Source of the DNA: Paraburkholderia edwinii
Lineage (GTDB): Bacteria; Pseudomonadota; Gammaproteobacteria; Burkholderiales; Burkholderiaceae
Length of the DNA: 64,000 nucleotides
Assembly: GCF_019428685.1 (NCBI RefSeq)
Contig: NZ_CP080096.1
Location: forward strand, 372,001-436,000
Direction of reading: 5' to 3'
Positions 36,780 to 46,009 of the stretch are shown here, one piece after another; within the stretch, counting starts at the first letter, position 1; each line of letters opens with the position of its first letter. The translations under genes and the position numbers were made by a program. The notes beneath the pieces are model-generated. The model was given only the letters and a program-made list of their open reading frames with translations, did not search any database and was not told where the DNA came from.

Positions 36780-39320
36780 CTAGGATCCGTCGGTAAACAA
36801 AGCCTTGCGAATGATGGCGTGCACGCCCCAATTGCCATCCACCACCTGCGTCACGCCGAAATCCACCGCCACCGACATCAGCGAGATCGCCTCGTCTTCG
36901 CTAAGCCCTTTGGTGGTCATCAGAAAACGACGGGTTTTGATAAACGCATCGCGCATGGCGAGATCGAGCGTCGATTTCTCATAGACCTTGCTTTGCGCAT
37001 GAGAACCGAATTCGGTCAGGTAGTTCGGATGACTGAATCCATGCAGCACCCATTCATCGGCCGTTTCGACGAGCGGATAGGTGAGATCGGCAAACGGCTT
37101 TCCGGCAAGCGTCGCCTTCTTGTGCAGGATCAACTGGAAGTCGCCTGTCAGCGAGCATTCGATCGCCGTCCCGCACAGTTCCGAATCGCCCTGCGACGCA
37201 TGCGGATCGCCGACCGACAGCAGCGCGCCTGCCACACCCACCGTCAGATAAACGCTCGCGCCGCGCGCAACGCGCCAGTTGTCGAGATTGCCGCCGAACG
37301 CGGACGGCGGAATCGAATCGATCAAGCCGTCCTGCTGCGGTGCGACCGCGATCAGCCCGAAGTGCGGCCGCACAGGGATTCGCACGTTCTTCAGTACGTC
37401 ATGATTTTCGACAACCGTCGAATGATCGACCGGCACGCCCGGATAGTCGATGGTCGGATGCACGACGCCGAACGGATCGCGCTGCGGCGTCCACCGGTAG
37501 TTGTAGACGGCGCGCGCAAACGACGAACCATGCTCCGGCAGATCGGCATCGAGTTCGTAAATCGTGATGACTTCACGCGGCTTCGGCTCGGTCAGCAGTT
37601 CGCGATAGTGAAAGCCCCACCATGCGGCGGCATTGCTGCCGAATGTCCGGCCCGCGAAATGCGGGTTCGCGCAGCGGCGTGGATGCACATCGAGAATTTT
37701 CACTTCGAGCACATCGCCCGGCTCCGCGCCGCGCACCGCGACCGGCCCGGTGCAGATATGCACGCCGAAGCCTTCGCCTGCGCCACGTCCATAGATCGAC
37801 GCATCGATCGGTCCCGCGCCGCGCCGATTGACGTTCTTGCGCTCGGCAGTCCAGTGAAACACGCTTTCGGCGCCCGGGTCGCCGGCTACCATGCGTGCCC
37901 AGTCGTCCGACGCATGCTGCGTCAGCGTCTCGATCGTGACGGTATCGCCGCTGTCGACTTCGAGCACGGCCTTCAGGTCGTGCGAAAAGTAACCCCAATG
38001 CACCGTATTCGCGGTGGCGCGCAACAAATGGTGGCGCGGTCTCGCCGCCCGGCGGCTGCCGCCCTTGCCGCTGCCGATGGGCAATTTCGCCGGCGGACGC
38101 GCGACGATCGTATCCGCGCCGCCATCGACATCGCTTGCCATTGTTGTTAAAGATGCCGCACGCACTCCACTCGCGGGTGGCGCATGCACAAGCAATGATT
38201 CCGCATTGAGCGGCACGCCTCGCGACATGCGCTGCACGAGATGCCGCGCAAGCTCGAGACCCGCTCCGTGACGAAAGGCACGCGGCGACATCTGATACTG
38301 CTCGCGAAACGCGCGGCTAAAGTGCGCGGGATCGTTAAAGCCCCAGCGAAAGCAGATGTCGGAGATCGACATCTTGTCGTAGAGCGGGTCGACGAGTTCC
38401 GCGCGGCAGCGCTCGAGGCGCCGCTGGCGCAAATAAGCGGAAAAATTCTGGCCGATCATCTCGAACAGCTTCTGCAGATAGCGCGACGAAACGCGCTCCT
38501 CCTGCGCGATCGCGGCAAGGCTGATCGCCGGATCGCCAAGGCGTTCGTCGATCGTACGGCACACGCGCGCAAAGATCGCCGCCTGCGATGTGCTCAGGCC
38601 GTTGATGCTCGCTTCGCGTTGACGCCCGGCGAGACACGCTACGAGGAACTCGGCAAGCGCCAGTTCGAGGGGCCGCAACTCGCCGACCGACAGCGTATCG
38701 ACGCTTTCCGCAATCGACGCGAGAAACGCCGAAAACACGTGCCCGATTCCCGCGTCGGCGGCAATTCTGCCGGCGCGTATCGATGACGATGCAAACAGAC
38801 GCGCGCCGACCGCTACGCGCGGCACACGCACGACGAACACGCGAAAGTCCGTCGCAAACACGAGCGACGCCTGTTCGCGCGGCGGCAGATAAACGATGTC
38901 GTGCACCGCAACCGGTTCGCGCCGGCCATCAGCGACAAGCGTCGCGGCGCCGTCGACGGCAAGCACGATCTGCAGGCTATCGGCGGCGGACGTCTTCAGT
39001 TCGAGTGTTTGCGCAACCGACGTCAGCACGCTGAGCGCGAAGCCGCCGATCGATGTCCGCGATTCGATGATGCCGTGCAGCGCGCGAGCCGCTTGCGGCG
39101 CGCCGGCGACGCTGCTGCGCAGACCGATTCCGTCGAGCGCGTCGCGCCATGCGCGCAACCGCCCGGCTTGTGGATAGGATTCGGTCGTGAAGCGCAGCGG
39201 TTCCAACGTAAGACTCCGGGTCGTGACAAGCGACGCGGTAACGCCGCGCGGCAACGCCCGGAACCTGCCTGTTTGGCCTCCTCGCAGCACCAGACGCGTT
39301 ATCGCGGCTAGACAAGGCAA
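36780..39320 (-). CDS. AraC regulator fused to a formamidase/acetamidase domain
   Basis: One uninterrupted frame of up to 846 residues. Residues ~45-230 are an AraC-binding-like sensor domain; ~255-350 are the AraC double helix-turn-helix (ISLAAIAQEERVSSRYLQKLF, SISDICFRWGFNDPAHFSRAFREQ). A ~78-residue Ala/Gly/Arg-rich linker leads to residues ~430-846, a full-length FmdA/AmdA-type amidase that aligns end to end with the separate paralogue at 39561-40802 (NTVHWGYF, GDPGAESVFHW, NYRWTPQRDP, VVDGNWGVHA). There is no stop codon between the parts, and the only ATG in the linker (38141) has no ribosome site. Start is uncertain: TTG 39320, GTG 39290 or TTG 39254. It would be a regulator carrying its own amide-hydrolysing domain. 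Confidence 0.82.
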   Translation of the reverse strand: MPCLAAITRLVLRGGQTGRFRALPRGVTASLVTTRSLTLEPLRFTTESYPQAGRLRAWRDALDGIGLRSSVAGAPQAARALHGIIESRTSIGGFALSVLTSVAQTLELKTSAADSLQIVLAVDGAATLVADGRREPVAVHDIVYLPPREQASLVFATDFRVFVVRVPRVAVGARLFASSSIRAGRIAADAGIGHVFSAFLASIAESVDTLSVGELRPLELALAEFLVACLAGRQREASINGLSTSQAAIFARVCRTIDERLGDPAISLAAIAQEERVSSRYLQKLFEMIGQNFSAYLRQRRLERCRAELVDPLYDKMSISDICFRWGFNDPAHFSRAFREQYQMSPRAFRHGAGLELARHLVQRMSRGVPLNAESLLVHAPPASGVRAASLTTMASDVDGGADTIVARPPAKLPIGSGKGGSRRAARPRHHLLRATANTVHWGYFSHDLKAVLEVDSGDTVTIETLTQHASDDWARMVAGDPGAESVFHWTAERKNVNRRGAGPIDASIYGRGAGEGFGVHICTGPVAVRGAEPGDVLEVKILDVHPRRCANPHFAGRTFGSNAAAWWGFHYRELLTEPKPREVITIYELDADLPEHGSSFARAVYNYRWTPQRDPFGVVHPTIDYPGVPVDHSTVVENHDVLKNVRIPVRPHFGLIAVAPQQDGLIDSIPPSAFGGNLDNWRVARGASVYLTVGVAGALLSVGDPHASQGDSELCGTAIECSLTGDFQLILHKKATLAGKPFADLTYPLVETADEWVLHGFSHPNYLTEFGSHAQSKVYEKSTLDLAMRDAFIKTRRFLMTTKGLSEDEAISLMSVAVDFGVTQVVDGNWGVHAIIRKALFTDGS

Positions 39321-39560
39321 CCTTTATGCCATCGCTGCCCGAAAAGCGGCGCGCGCAATGTGCGGCGCATAGGCGTGCACGCCGCGCAAGCAAACGGAAT
39401 GCACAGGAAGCGCGCAACGCCCTGTCGACGGGCATTGGCGCGCGCATTCCTGCGCCAGAGTCGCGCACATGCACTGTGCTGGCGCGCAAAAGGCAACGGG
39501 GCAATGCGCAACGTCCAGCAGCGTCAGCAATGCGTCAGCGAAGCCGCAAAGGGAATCGAA

Positions 39561-40802
39561 TCATCCGGCAACGAACATGTTCTTTCGAATCGACCCGTGC
39601 ACGCCCCAGTTGCCGTCGACCACTTGCGTGACGCCAAAATCCGCCGCCACCGACATCAGCGCAATCGCTTCGTCTTCGCTCATCCGGTGCACCGTCATCA
39701 GAAAACGGCGCAGCTTGCGAAACGCGTCGCGCATCGCCTTATCGAGGCTTGCGTGCTGCGCGACCTCGAGTTGCGCGTTCGGGCCGAGTTCCGCGAGGTA
39801 ATTCGCGAACGTAAAGCCGTACACCGACCACAGCTCGTCGGTTTCGAGCATCGGATGCGTGAGTCCTTCCAGCGTCGTGCCGGCGAGATCGTTCTTTTTG
39901 TGGAGCACGAATTCGAAGTCGCCGGTCAGCGAGCATTCGATCGCCGTGCCGCCAAGTTCGCTGTCGCCTTGCGCCGCATGCGGATCGCCAACGGAAAAAT
40001 ACGCACCGTCGACCGCAACCGGGTAGTACATCTTCGCGCCCTTGCCGACGCGCCAGTCGTCGATATTGCCGCCCGTATGTCCCGGCGGAATCGAACTCAC
40101 GTAGTCGGATTCGGCGGGCGCGAGGCCCATCGTGCCGAAATGCAGACGTGCCGGCACTTTCACGTTCGGCAGGATGTGTTCGCGCTTGCGCACGAGCGTG
40201 TGATCGACCTTGACACCCGGATAGTCGATCGTCGCATGCACGACCCCGTCGGGGTCGGTCTGCGGCGTCCACACGTAGTTATAAACCGCGCGTGCATACG
40301 GCTCGCCGGCGGTATCGAGCTCGAATATCGTCACGACTTCGCGCGGCTTCGGTTCTTCGATCAGATCGCGGTAGTGAAAGCCCCACGACGCCGCGACATT
40401 CGAACCAAAGCAGCGGCCCGCATAGCACGCGCTGCAGCTCGGCCGCGGACGGACGTCGAGAATCCGTACTTCGAGCACATCGCCCGCTTCTGCACCTTCG
40501 ATGGCCACCGGCCCCGTCAGCAGATGCACGCCGACGCCCTCGCCGGAGCCGAGCTTGAACGGCCCCTCGGTCGGGCCCGCGCCACGGCGCGGCACAGCCT
40601 TGTGTTCGCGCGTCCAGTGAAACACGCTTTCGGCGCCGGGGTCGCCGGCAATCATTCGCTCGTGATCGTCGTTCGCGTGATGGGTCAGCGTTTCGATCGT
40701 CACGCGGTCGCCGGAACGCACGGTCAGCGAGGGTGCAACCTGCTTGCTGAAATAACCCCAATGAACCGTTTCCGGCGATACGGGAAGTGTGTGGTGCTTC
40801 AT
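39561..40802 (-). CDS. Formamidase/acetamidase family amidohydrolase
   Basis: A 413-residue FmdA_AmdA-family enzyme, which hydrolyses formamide, acetamide or other short amides to ammonia and the acid. Family segments: ETVHWGYFSK, RVTIETLTHH, GDPGAESVFHW, PHAAQGDSELGGTAIECSLTGDFEF and TQVVDGNWGVHGSI. It is a paralogue of the amidase part of the neighbouring regulator fusion. Its ATG overlaps the stop of the ABC transporter gene (ATGA), so uptake and hydrolysis are translationally coupled: the transporter likely brings in the amide substrate. Cytoplasmic; no signal peptide. Confidence 0.9.
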   Translation of the reverse strand: MKHHTLPVSPETVHWGYFSKQVAPSLTVRSGDRVTIETLTHHANDDHERMIAGDPGAESVFHWTREHKAVPRRGAGPTEGPFKLGSGEGVGVHLLTGPVAIEGAEAGDVLEVRILDVRPRPSCSACYAGRCFGSNVAASWGFHYRDLIEEPKPREVVTIFELDTAGEPYARAVYNYVWTPQTDPDGVVHATIDYPGVKVDHTLVRKREHILPNVKVPARLHFGTMGLAPAESDYVSSIPPGHTGGNIDDWRVGKGAKMYYPVAVDGAYFSVGDPHAAQGDSELGGTAIECSLTGDFEFVLHKKNDLAGTTLEGLTHPMLETDELWSVYGFTFANYLAELGPNAQLEVAQHASLDKAMRDAFRKLRRFLMTVHRMSEDEAIALMSVAADFGVTQVVDGNWGVHGSIRKNMFVAG

Positions 40803-42487
40803 ATCGTTTCGGACCTCGTGGCCAGTTCAAAACCGGTATCGGCGCCCATCACGCTGAGGAACTTCGTCGTCAGCGGATGTTGCGGATGCCTGAGCAGTTC
40901 ATGCGCCGGCCCTTGCTCGACGACGTTGCCGCCGCTCATGAAGACGACGCGATCGGCAACCTGATCGGCAAAGCGCAGCTGATGCGTGGAAATGATCATC
41001 GTCAGTCCTTCCTCGAACGCGAGCCGCTGGATCACGTCGAGCACTTCGCCGACCAGTTCGGGGTCGAGCGCGGAGGTCGGCTCGTCGAGCAGCAGCACAC
41101 GCGGACTCGGCGCCAACGCGCGCGCAATCGCGACACGCTGCTGCTGGCCGCCCGACAGATGGCGCGGCAGGGCATCGGCGCGATGGCTCAGGCCGACGCG
41201 TTCGAGCAGTTCGCCCGCACGGCGGTCGGCCTCGGCGGCCTGCATCCGATGCACCCAGCGCAACGGACCGGCGATGTTTTCGCGCGCGCTCAGATGGCTG
41301 AACAGGTTGAACTGCTGGAACACCATACCGACGCCGACGCTCGCGCGTTCGTTGGCAATATCGCGTGCGCGCATCGGCCGGCCGTCTTCGCGATAGCCGA
41401 GCCTGCGCCCGCCCACGTGAATCTGCCCCGCATCCCATTGCTCGAGATGGTTGATACAGCGCAGCAGCGTGCTCTTGCCCGAGCCGCTCGGGCCCAGCAG
41501 CGCGATGACCTCGCCCGCTTGCACGGTCAGATCGAAGCGGTCGAGCACGGTCTGCTTGCCGTAGCGCTTGTGCAGACCCGTTACACGGACCGCCGCGGGA
41601 CGCTGCGCGAGTTGTGCGTAGCGCTTTGCGCGATCCGCCGGCGACGCAACGGCTGCGCGCAACGGTTCCGGCGAGGACAGCGCGGCGGATGCGGATGTGG
41701 ACGCAGACGCCGCGGATTGCAACGCGGCATCCGCTGCTGCGCCGCCGTTACCCACTGCATTCGCCTGCACGTCAGCATCATCGGCGTCTGCGCTACGGCG
41801 ACGCCACGGCAAAAACCGCGTAAACCGCTCTGAAGGAGCGCGGTCCAGATCCAGCGCTGATTCGGCGAACAGCTGAATCAGCGCAATCGCGCCGGTCAAT
41901 AGCAGATACATCAAACCGGACGCAAAGAAGATCGAAAAGAAATCGAACGTCGAAGACGCAAGCTGCGTACTGCGCAGCGTCAGTTCGTCGACTGCAATCA
42001 CCGACGCAAGCGACGAGTTCTTCAATGCGCTCACGGACTCGTTGCCCAGCGCCGGCACGATCGTGCGGATGGCTTGCGGCGAGATGACGCGTCGCATCAG
42101 CACGGCCGGCGTCATGCCGAGCGCCTGCCCGGCCAGCAGTTGTCCGCGGTCGACGCCGAGCACGCCCGCGCGCAGGATCTCCGCGATAAACGGCCCTTCG
42201 TTCGCCGCGAGCGCAAGCCCCGCGGCGCCCAGCGCGCTCAGCTTGAGCCCGATGTGCGGCAGCGCGTCGTAGGCGAACACGAGTTGCAGGATCAGCGGCG
42301 TGCCGCGGAAAATCACCGTATAACCGCGCGCGATCGCCGCGAGCGGGCCCACCTTGCTCAACTGCATCGCCGCAAGCACGAGGCCCACCAGCAGTCCGCC
42401 GGCAAGCCCGAGCACGGTCACGGCGATCGTGAAGCCGATCCCGTGCAACAGATACGGCAAGCTCAAATAGTGCAGAAACAGATCCAT
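40799..42487 (-). CDS. Polar amino acid-type ABC transporter, fused permease and ATPase
   Basis: A 562-residue fusion. Residues ~1-215 are a PAAT-type permease (LLHGIGFTIAVTVLGLAGG, EAA loop region EILRAGVLGVDRGQLLAGQALGM). A ~70-residue Ala/Ser/Asp-rich linker follows, then from about 300 a complete ATPase with Walker A GPSGSGKS, signature LSGGQQQR and Walker B VLLLDEPTSALD plus the switch His in ISTHQLRFADQ. Fusions of this order are known in Burkholderiales and other groups. It starts 13 bp after the binding-protein gene and overlaps the amidase start by four bases. A homodimer would supply two permease and two ATPase domains. Confidence 0.9.
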   Translation of the reverse strand: MDLFLHYLSLPYLLHGIGFTIAVTVLGLAGGLLVGLVLAAMQLSKVGPLAAIARGYTVIFRGTPLILQLVFAYDALPHIGLKLSALGAAGLALAANEGPFIAEILRAGVLGVDRGQLLAGQALGMTPAVLMRRVISPQAIRTIVPALGNESVSALKNSSLASVIAVDELTLRSTQLASSTFDFFSIFFASGLMYLLLTGAIALIQLFAESALDLDRAPSERFTRFLPWRRRSADADDADVQANAVGNGGAAADAALQSAASASTSASAALSSPEPLRAAVASPADRAKRYAQLAQRPAAVRVTGLHKRYGKQTVLDRFDLTVQAGEVIALLGPSGSGKSTLLRCINHLEQWDAGQIHVGGRRLGYREDGRPMRARDIANERASVGVGMVFQQFNLFSHLSARENIAGPLRWVHRMQAAEADRRAGELLERVGLSHRADALPRHLSGGQQQRVAIARALAPSPRVLLLDEPTSALDPELVGEVLDVIQRLAFEEGLTMIISTHQLRFADQVADRVVFMSGGNVVEQGPAHELLRHPQHPLTTKFLSVMGADTGFELATRSETI

Positions 42488-42500
42488 CGGGCGGCCGCGA

Positions 42501-43436
42501 TCAGTTCGAAACGATGAGCTTCGGCGCTTCGAGGTTTTCCGACGGCAGCGACCACTTCTTCAGCAGTTCCGCCTGCGCACCCGACTTCTGCAGCGCGACG
42601 AGCGCTGCCATGACCGCCGCGCGAAACTCCGGCTTGTCCTTCGGTACACCGATTCCCACCGAATAGGGCAGCGTGACGGCCGTGGCCTTTTCGAGCTTGT
42701 CCGGATAGGCCTTGACGGCCTGATCGACGGTATTCACGTCGTTGATATAGGTATCCGCGCGGCCCGCGAGAATCGCCTGAATGCAGTTCGCGTTGTTGTC
42801 GTAGAGCTGGACGGTCGCTTCCGCTTTGCCCGCCGCCTTGCATGCGGGGGCGAGATTGTTGATCAGCGGCACTTCGACATAGCCGGTGTTTTCCGCTGCA
42901 GTCATGCCGCACATCGACGCGTTGATGCCGGTGATCTTCTTCGGGTTGCCCTTCGCAACCAGCACGCCGTCGAACACCTTCGAATACGTGATGAAGTCCG
43001 CCGCCTTGGCGCGCTCTTCGGTCGCGTAGATGTCGGAGATCACGATGTCGGCCTGGCCGCTTTGCAGCGTCGTCAGCAACGCGGCGAACGTCACCGGCTT
43101 ATAGGCCATCTTGAAGCCGAGGCAATCGCCGATCGCTTCGCCGAGGTCGATATCGAAGCCGATGTATTTGCTCGGGTCATTCGGGTCGAGCGCTTCGTAG
43201 CCCGGCGTATGCGGGTTAATCGCGTTGGTCACCGTTTTACCCTTGTATTGCGGGTACTTCGCCTGCAGCGCCTTGCACTCCGCGGGCGTCGCGGTGCCTG
43301 CAGCCATGGCGGGGCGAGTGCCCGCCACCAGCAGCGCCAGCAGACAGAGCGCGCCGATAACGAGTTCGCGCCAGCGCCCGCGAGCGGCCGCCGAGCGGCG
43401 CCGGCCATGCCCGTAGTCGATAAGTTCTGTATGCAT
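42501..43436 (-). CDS. ABC transporter substrate-binding protein (family 3)
   Basis: A 311-residue periplasmic binding protein. Signal peptide: Arg-rich start then LVIGALCLLALLVAG, cleavage near PAMAAG. The mature protein has the bacterial extracellular solute-binding family 3 signature YIGFDIDLGEAIGDCLGFKM and ADIVISDIYATEERAKAADFITYS. Five Cys after the signal peptide are more than usual. The frame runs on to 43658, but ATG 43436 (MHTELIDYG) with GGAG eight bases upstream is the right start. First gene of the operon binding protein, permease-ATPase, amidase; the ligand is probably an amino acid or amide. Confidence 0.88.
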   Translation of the reverse strand: MHTELIDYGHGRRRSAAARGRWRELVIGALCLLALLVAGTRPAMAAGTATPAECKALQAKYPQYKGKTVTNAINPHTPGYEALDPNDPSKYIGFDIDLGEAIGDCLGFKMAYKPVTFAALLTTLQSGQADIVISDIYATEERAKAADFITYSKVFDGVLVAKGNPKKITGINASMCGMTAAENTGYVEVPLINNLAPACKAAGKAEATVQLYDNNANCIQAILAGRADTYINDVNTVDQAVKAYPDKLEKATAVTLPYSVGIGVPKDKPEFRAAVMAALVALQKSGAQAELLKKWSLPSENLEAPKLIVSN

Positions 43437-43744
43437 CGGGAGACTCCGTGAGCGGCAGATGTCAACGGCACACACCATGTTTGCCTCATTGCATCGCACG
43501 GAGCCAAGCGTAGGCAGCCGAAATTCGACGGACTTGTCTCGGCGCGCACAAATACCTGGATTCAGGCGAAGAAGCGGGGCCCGACCGACGCGGGAGCGGG
43601 CCAATGGACCGGCCGCCGCGATGAGTCGAATGAGCAGTTTGCTGATCCGCGTTGCCATTCACGCGGCGCATGGCAAACCCTAAAGTTCACCCATGCTGTA
43701 CGAAAACGGTAACCCCTAAACCCCACTCCTTCTGGAGATCCATC
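43437..43744. promoter_or_regulatory. Divergent intergenic region before the ABC/amidase operon
   Basis: 308 bp between the binding-protein gene (minus) and a small membrane protein gene (plus). It must carry promoters for both. A candidate ribosome site CTGGAG precedes the small gene. I found no convincing operator and no gene in it. Confidence 0.4.
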
Positions 43745-43945
43745 ATGGTCGGAACCTTTGCTTTCGCTTACTGGGTCAGTCTCTTCGCACTGTTCGCCGT
43801 GTTCGCTGTCACGGGCATGTTCGGCATCGGCACCGCGTTTAGCGCACTGCTCAAGGTGCGCGCTTATCCGGCGCGCGTGCTCGGCGCGGTGGCCGGTGCG
43901 GTGATCGGCTTTGCGCTGCTCGGCGCGCTGCCGATCTTCGGTTGA
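43745..43945 (+). CDS. Small two-helix membrane protein
   Basis: A 66-residue hydrophobic protein with two likely membrane helices (FAYWVSLFALFAVFAVTGMFG and VLGAVAGAVIGFALLGALP). ATG 43745 has CTGGAG nine bases upstream. No known family recognised. It stands alone between the ABC operon and the chemoreceptor gene. Confidence 0.6.
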   Translation: MVGTFAFAYWVSLFALFAVFAVTGMFGIGTAFSALLKVRAYPARVLGAVAGAVIGFALLGALPIFG

Positions 43946-44124
43946 GTCGGCAAGCGGCGCGTTGCGCATCGTCAGTGACCGCGCGCGCCGCCCATTTCCG
44001 TCAAGTTATCGGGCCACGCTCACGGCTGTTGCCGTCCCTGCAGTATTTTCAAAATCTTTGCATACTACGCGCGACGGCTTTCGCGCCGAATCACGAAAGA
44101 TAGAAAATCACTAAGAGGTGGTAG

Positions 44125-45786
44125 ATGAAAACAATGACGGGGTGGACCGTCCGGGGTAGGCTGGTCGCGGGTTTCGGATCGGTTCTTGTCGCAGTGATCG
44201 CGCTCGCCGCGATCGCAATCTTTCAGGTCGAGAACGTGCGCATGCGGCTCGACGACATCATCGATGTAAACGGCGTGAAAGAACGCTATGCGATCAACTT
44301 TCGCGGCAGCGTTCATGACCGTTCGATTGCAGTGCGCGACGTGACGCTCGTCCCGCCGGACGAACTGCCGAAAGTCATCGACCATATCAACAGCCTCGAG
44401 GCCGATTACGAGCGCTCCGCGCAGCCATTCAGCCAGATTTTCGAGCAGGCGACCGACGTCACGCCCGAAGAGCGGCAGATCTACGGGCGTATCACGGCCG
44501 CGCGCGAACGGACGATGCCGCTGATCAGCCGCATCATCGAGTTGCAAAAGAACGGCGACACCGACGGCGCACGCAAGCTGCTGCTTGCCGACGCACGGCC
44601 CGCCTTCGTCGATTGGCTCGCGGCGATCAACACGATGATCGACTATGAGGAATCGCTGAGCCAGGACGAAGGCGAACGCGCGCGCGAGATCAGCAAGCAG
44701 TTCCGTCTGCTGATGGCAACGCTCACCGCGCTCGCCTGTCTGTTCAGTGCGGGCGTCGCGTGGCTCGTGGTGCGCAATATCACGCGGTCGCTCGGCGCGG
44801 ATCCGCGCGACATGATTGCGTTTGCGGAGTCGATCGAGGCAGGCGACCTGTCGCGCCGCGCGCCGGTGCGGGCCGGCGACACGTCGAGCGTCATGGCGAC
44901 CGTCACGCGGATGCGCAATAACCTCGCTGACATCGTGCAGCAGGTGCGGCAAGCCGCGCACGGCGTCGCCGACGCGAGCCGCGAGATCGCGCAGGGCAAT
45001 GGCGATCTCGACGAGCGCACGCACGGCCAGGCGGCCGCGCTCGAACAGGCAACCAACGCGCTCGGAAAGTTCGACGCCAGCGTGCAGTCAAACGCGGATA
45101 ACGCGGTGCACGCCGACGAGCTCGCGAAGCGCGCGTCGGTGACGGCAAGCGAAGGCGGCGACGCGGTCGGCCGTGTCGTCGATACGATGCATGGCATCAA
45201 TACGTCGTCGAACCGCATCGGCGAAATCATTTCGGTGATCGATTCGATTGCCTTCCAGACCAATATTCTCGCGCTCAATGCGGCTGTCGAAGCCGCACGC
45301 GCGGGCGCGCAAGGCCGCGGGTTCGCGGTGGTCGCGGGCGAGGTGCGCGTGCTTGCGCAACGCAGCGCGGAAGCCGCGCGCGAAGTCAAAACGCTCGTTC
45401 AGGAGAGCAGCGCGCGTGTGAACGAAGGAACCCGCCTCGTCGACGATGCCGGTTCGACGATCGCCGAGGTCGTCTCGTCGTCGGGCAGCGTGACGACGAT
45501 CATGAGCGAGATCAACGATGCATGCCGGCAACAGACGCAGCAGATCAGCGAAGTGCGCGCGATGATCGATCAGCTCGAAAACGGCACGCGCCAGAACGTG
45601 GCGCTCGTGCAGCAGTCGGGCGCGGCGGCCGACGCGCTGCTCGAACAAGCCGAGCGTTTGTTGACGGCGGTGGGTGTGTTCAAGCTCGACGGCAGCGCTT
45701 CGGAACGCAACTGGGACGACGCCGGATCGGCCTTCAGTGCAATGGCATCGCGTGCTGTCCCGATGCTTTCAGCCGGTGCGGCCTGA
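44125..45786 (+). CDS. Methyl-accepting chemotaxis protein
   Basis: A 553-residue class I chemoreceptor. TM1 at about residues 12-33, a ~160-residue periplasmic four-helix-bundle domain (Tar/4HB type), TM2 at about 195-215, a HAMP-like segment, then the signalling domain with the conserved hairpin tip [37 protein letters not shown]. It begins at ATG 44125 behind AGAGGTGG. The C-terminus has no NWETF-type CheR tether. Ligand unknown; it follows an amide/amino acid uptake locus, but proximity alone does not define the ligand. Confidence 0.93.
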   Translation: MKTMTGWTVRGRLVAGFGSVLVAVIALAAIAIFQVENVRMRLDDIIDVNGVKERYAINFRGSVHDRSIAVRDVTLVPPDELPKVIDHINSLEADYERSAQPFSQIFEQATDVTPEERQIYGRITAARERTMPLISRIIELQKNGDTDGARKLLLADARPAFVDWLAAINTMIDYEESLSQDEGERAREISKQFRLLMATLTALACLFSAGVAWLVVRNITRSLGADPRDMIAFAESIEAGDLSRRAPVRAGDTSSVMATVTRMRNNLADIVQQVRQAAHGVADASREIAQGNGDLDERTHGQAAALEQATNALGKFDASVQSNADNAVHADELAKRASVTASEGGDAVGRVVDTMHGINTSSNRIGEIISVIDSIAFQTNILALNAAVEAARAGAQGRGFAVVAGEVRVLAQRSAEAAREVKTLVQESSARVNEGTRLVDDAGSTIAEVVSSSGSVTTIMSEINDACRQQTQQISEVRAMIDQLENGTRQNVALVQQSGAAADALLEQAERLLTAVGVFKLDGSASERNWDDAGSAFSAMASRAVPMLSAGAA

Positions 45787-46009
45787 GTCCGGCTTTCGTC
45801 GTTTTTGTTGTTTTCGTTGCGAGCGCAACTTTCGACTGAATTACCGCTGACTTGATCGAAAATATCGTTTGCCTAACCATAAGTAACCACAACAATCGGT
45901 AATGGAATAGCCATTCCGCCGCGCACGTTCTTCGTTCGACTCGACCGCCCCGCATTGCATGATGCCGGGCGCCGAGTCCCATCCAATCATGACGAGAACG
46001 AGGTAGAAC

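Noticed and set aside
36819..38150. 443-codon plus-strand frame opposite the AraC-amidase fusion, and a similar one at 39360-40964
   Set aside because: Both mirror the conserved amidase coding sequence on the other strand and have no ribosome site or domain.
38100..38180. A separate start for the amidase inside the fusion (ATG 38141)
   Set aside because: No ribosome site precedes it and there is no stop codon upstream in frame, so independent initiation is not supported, though not excluded.
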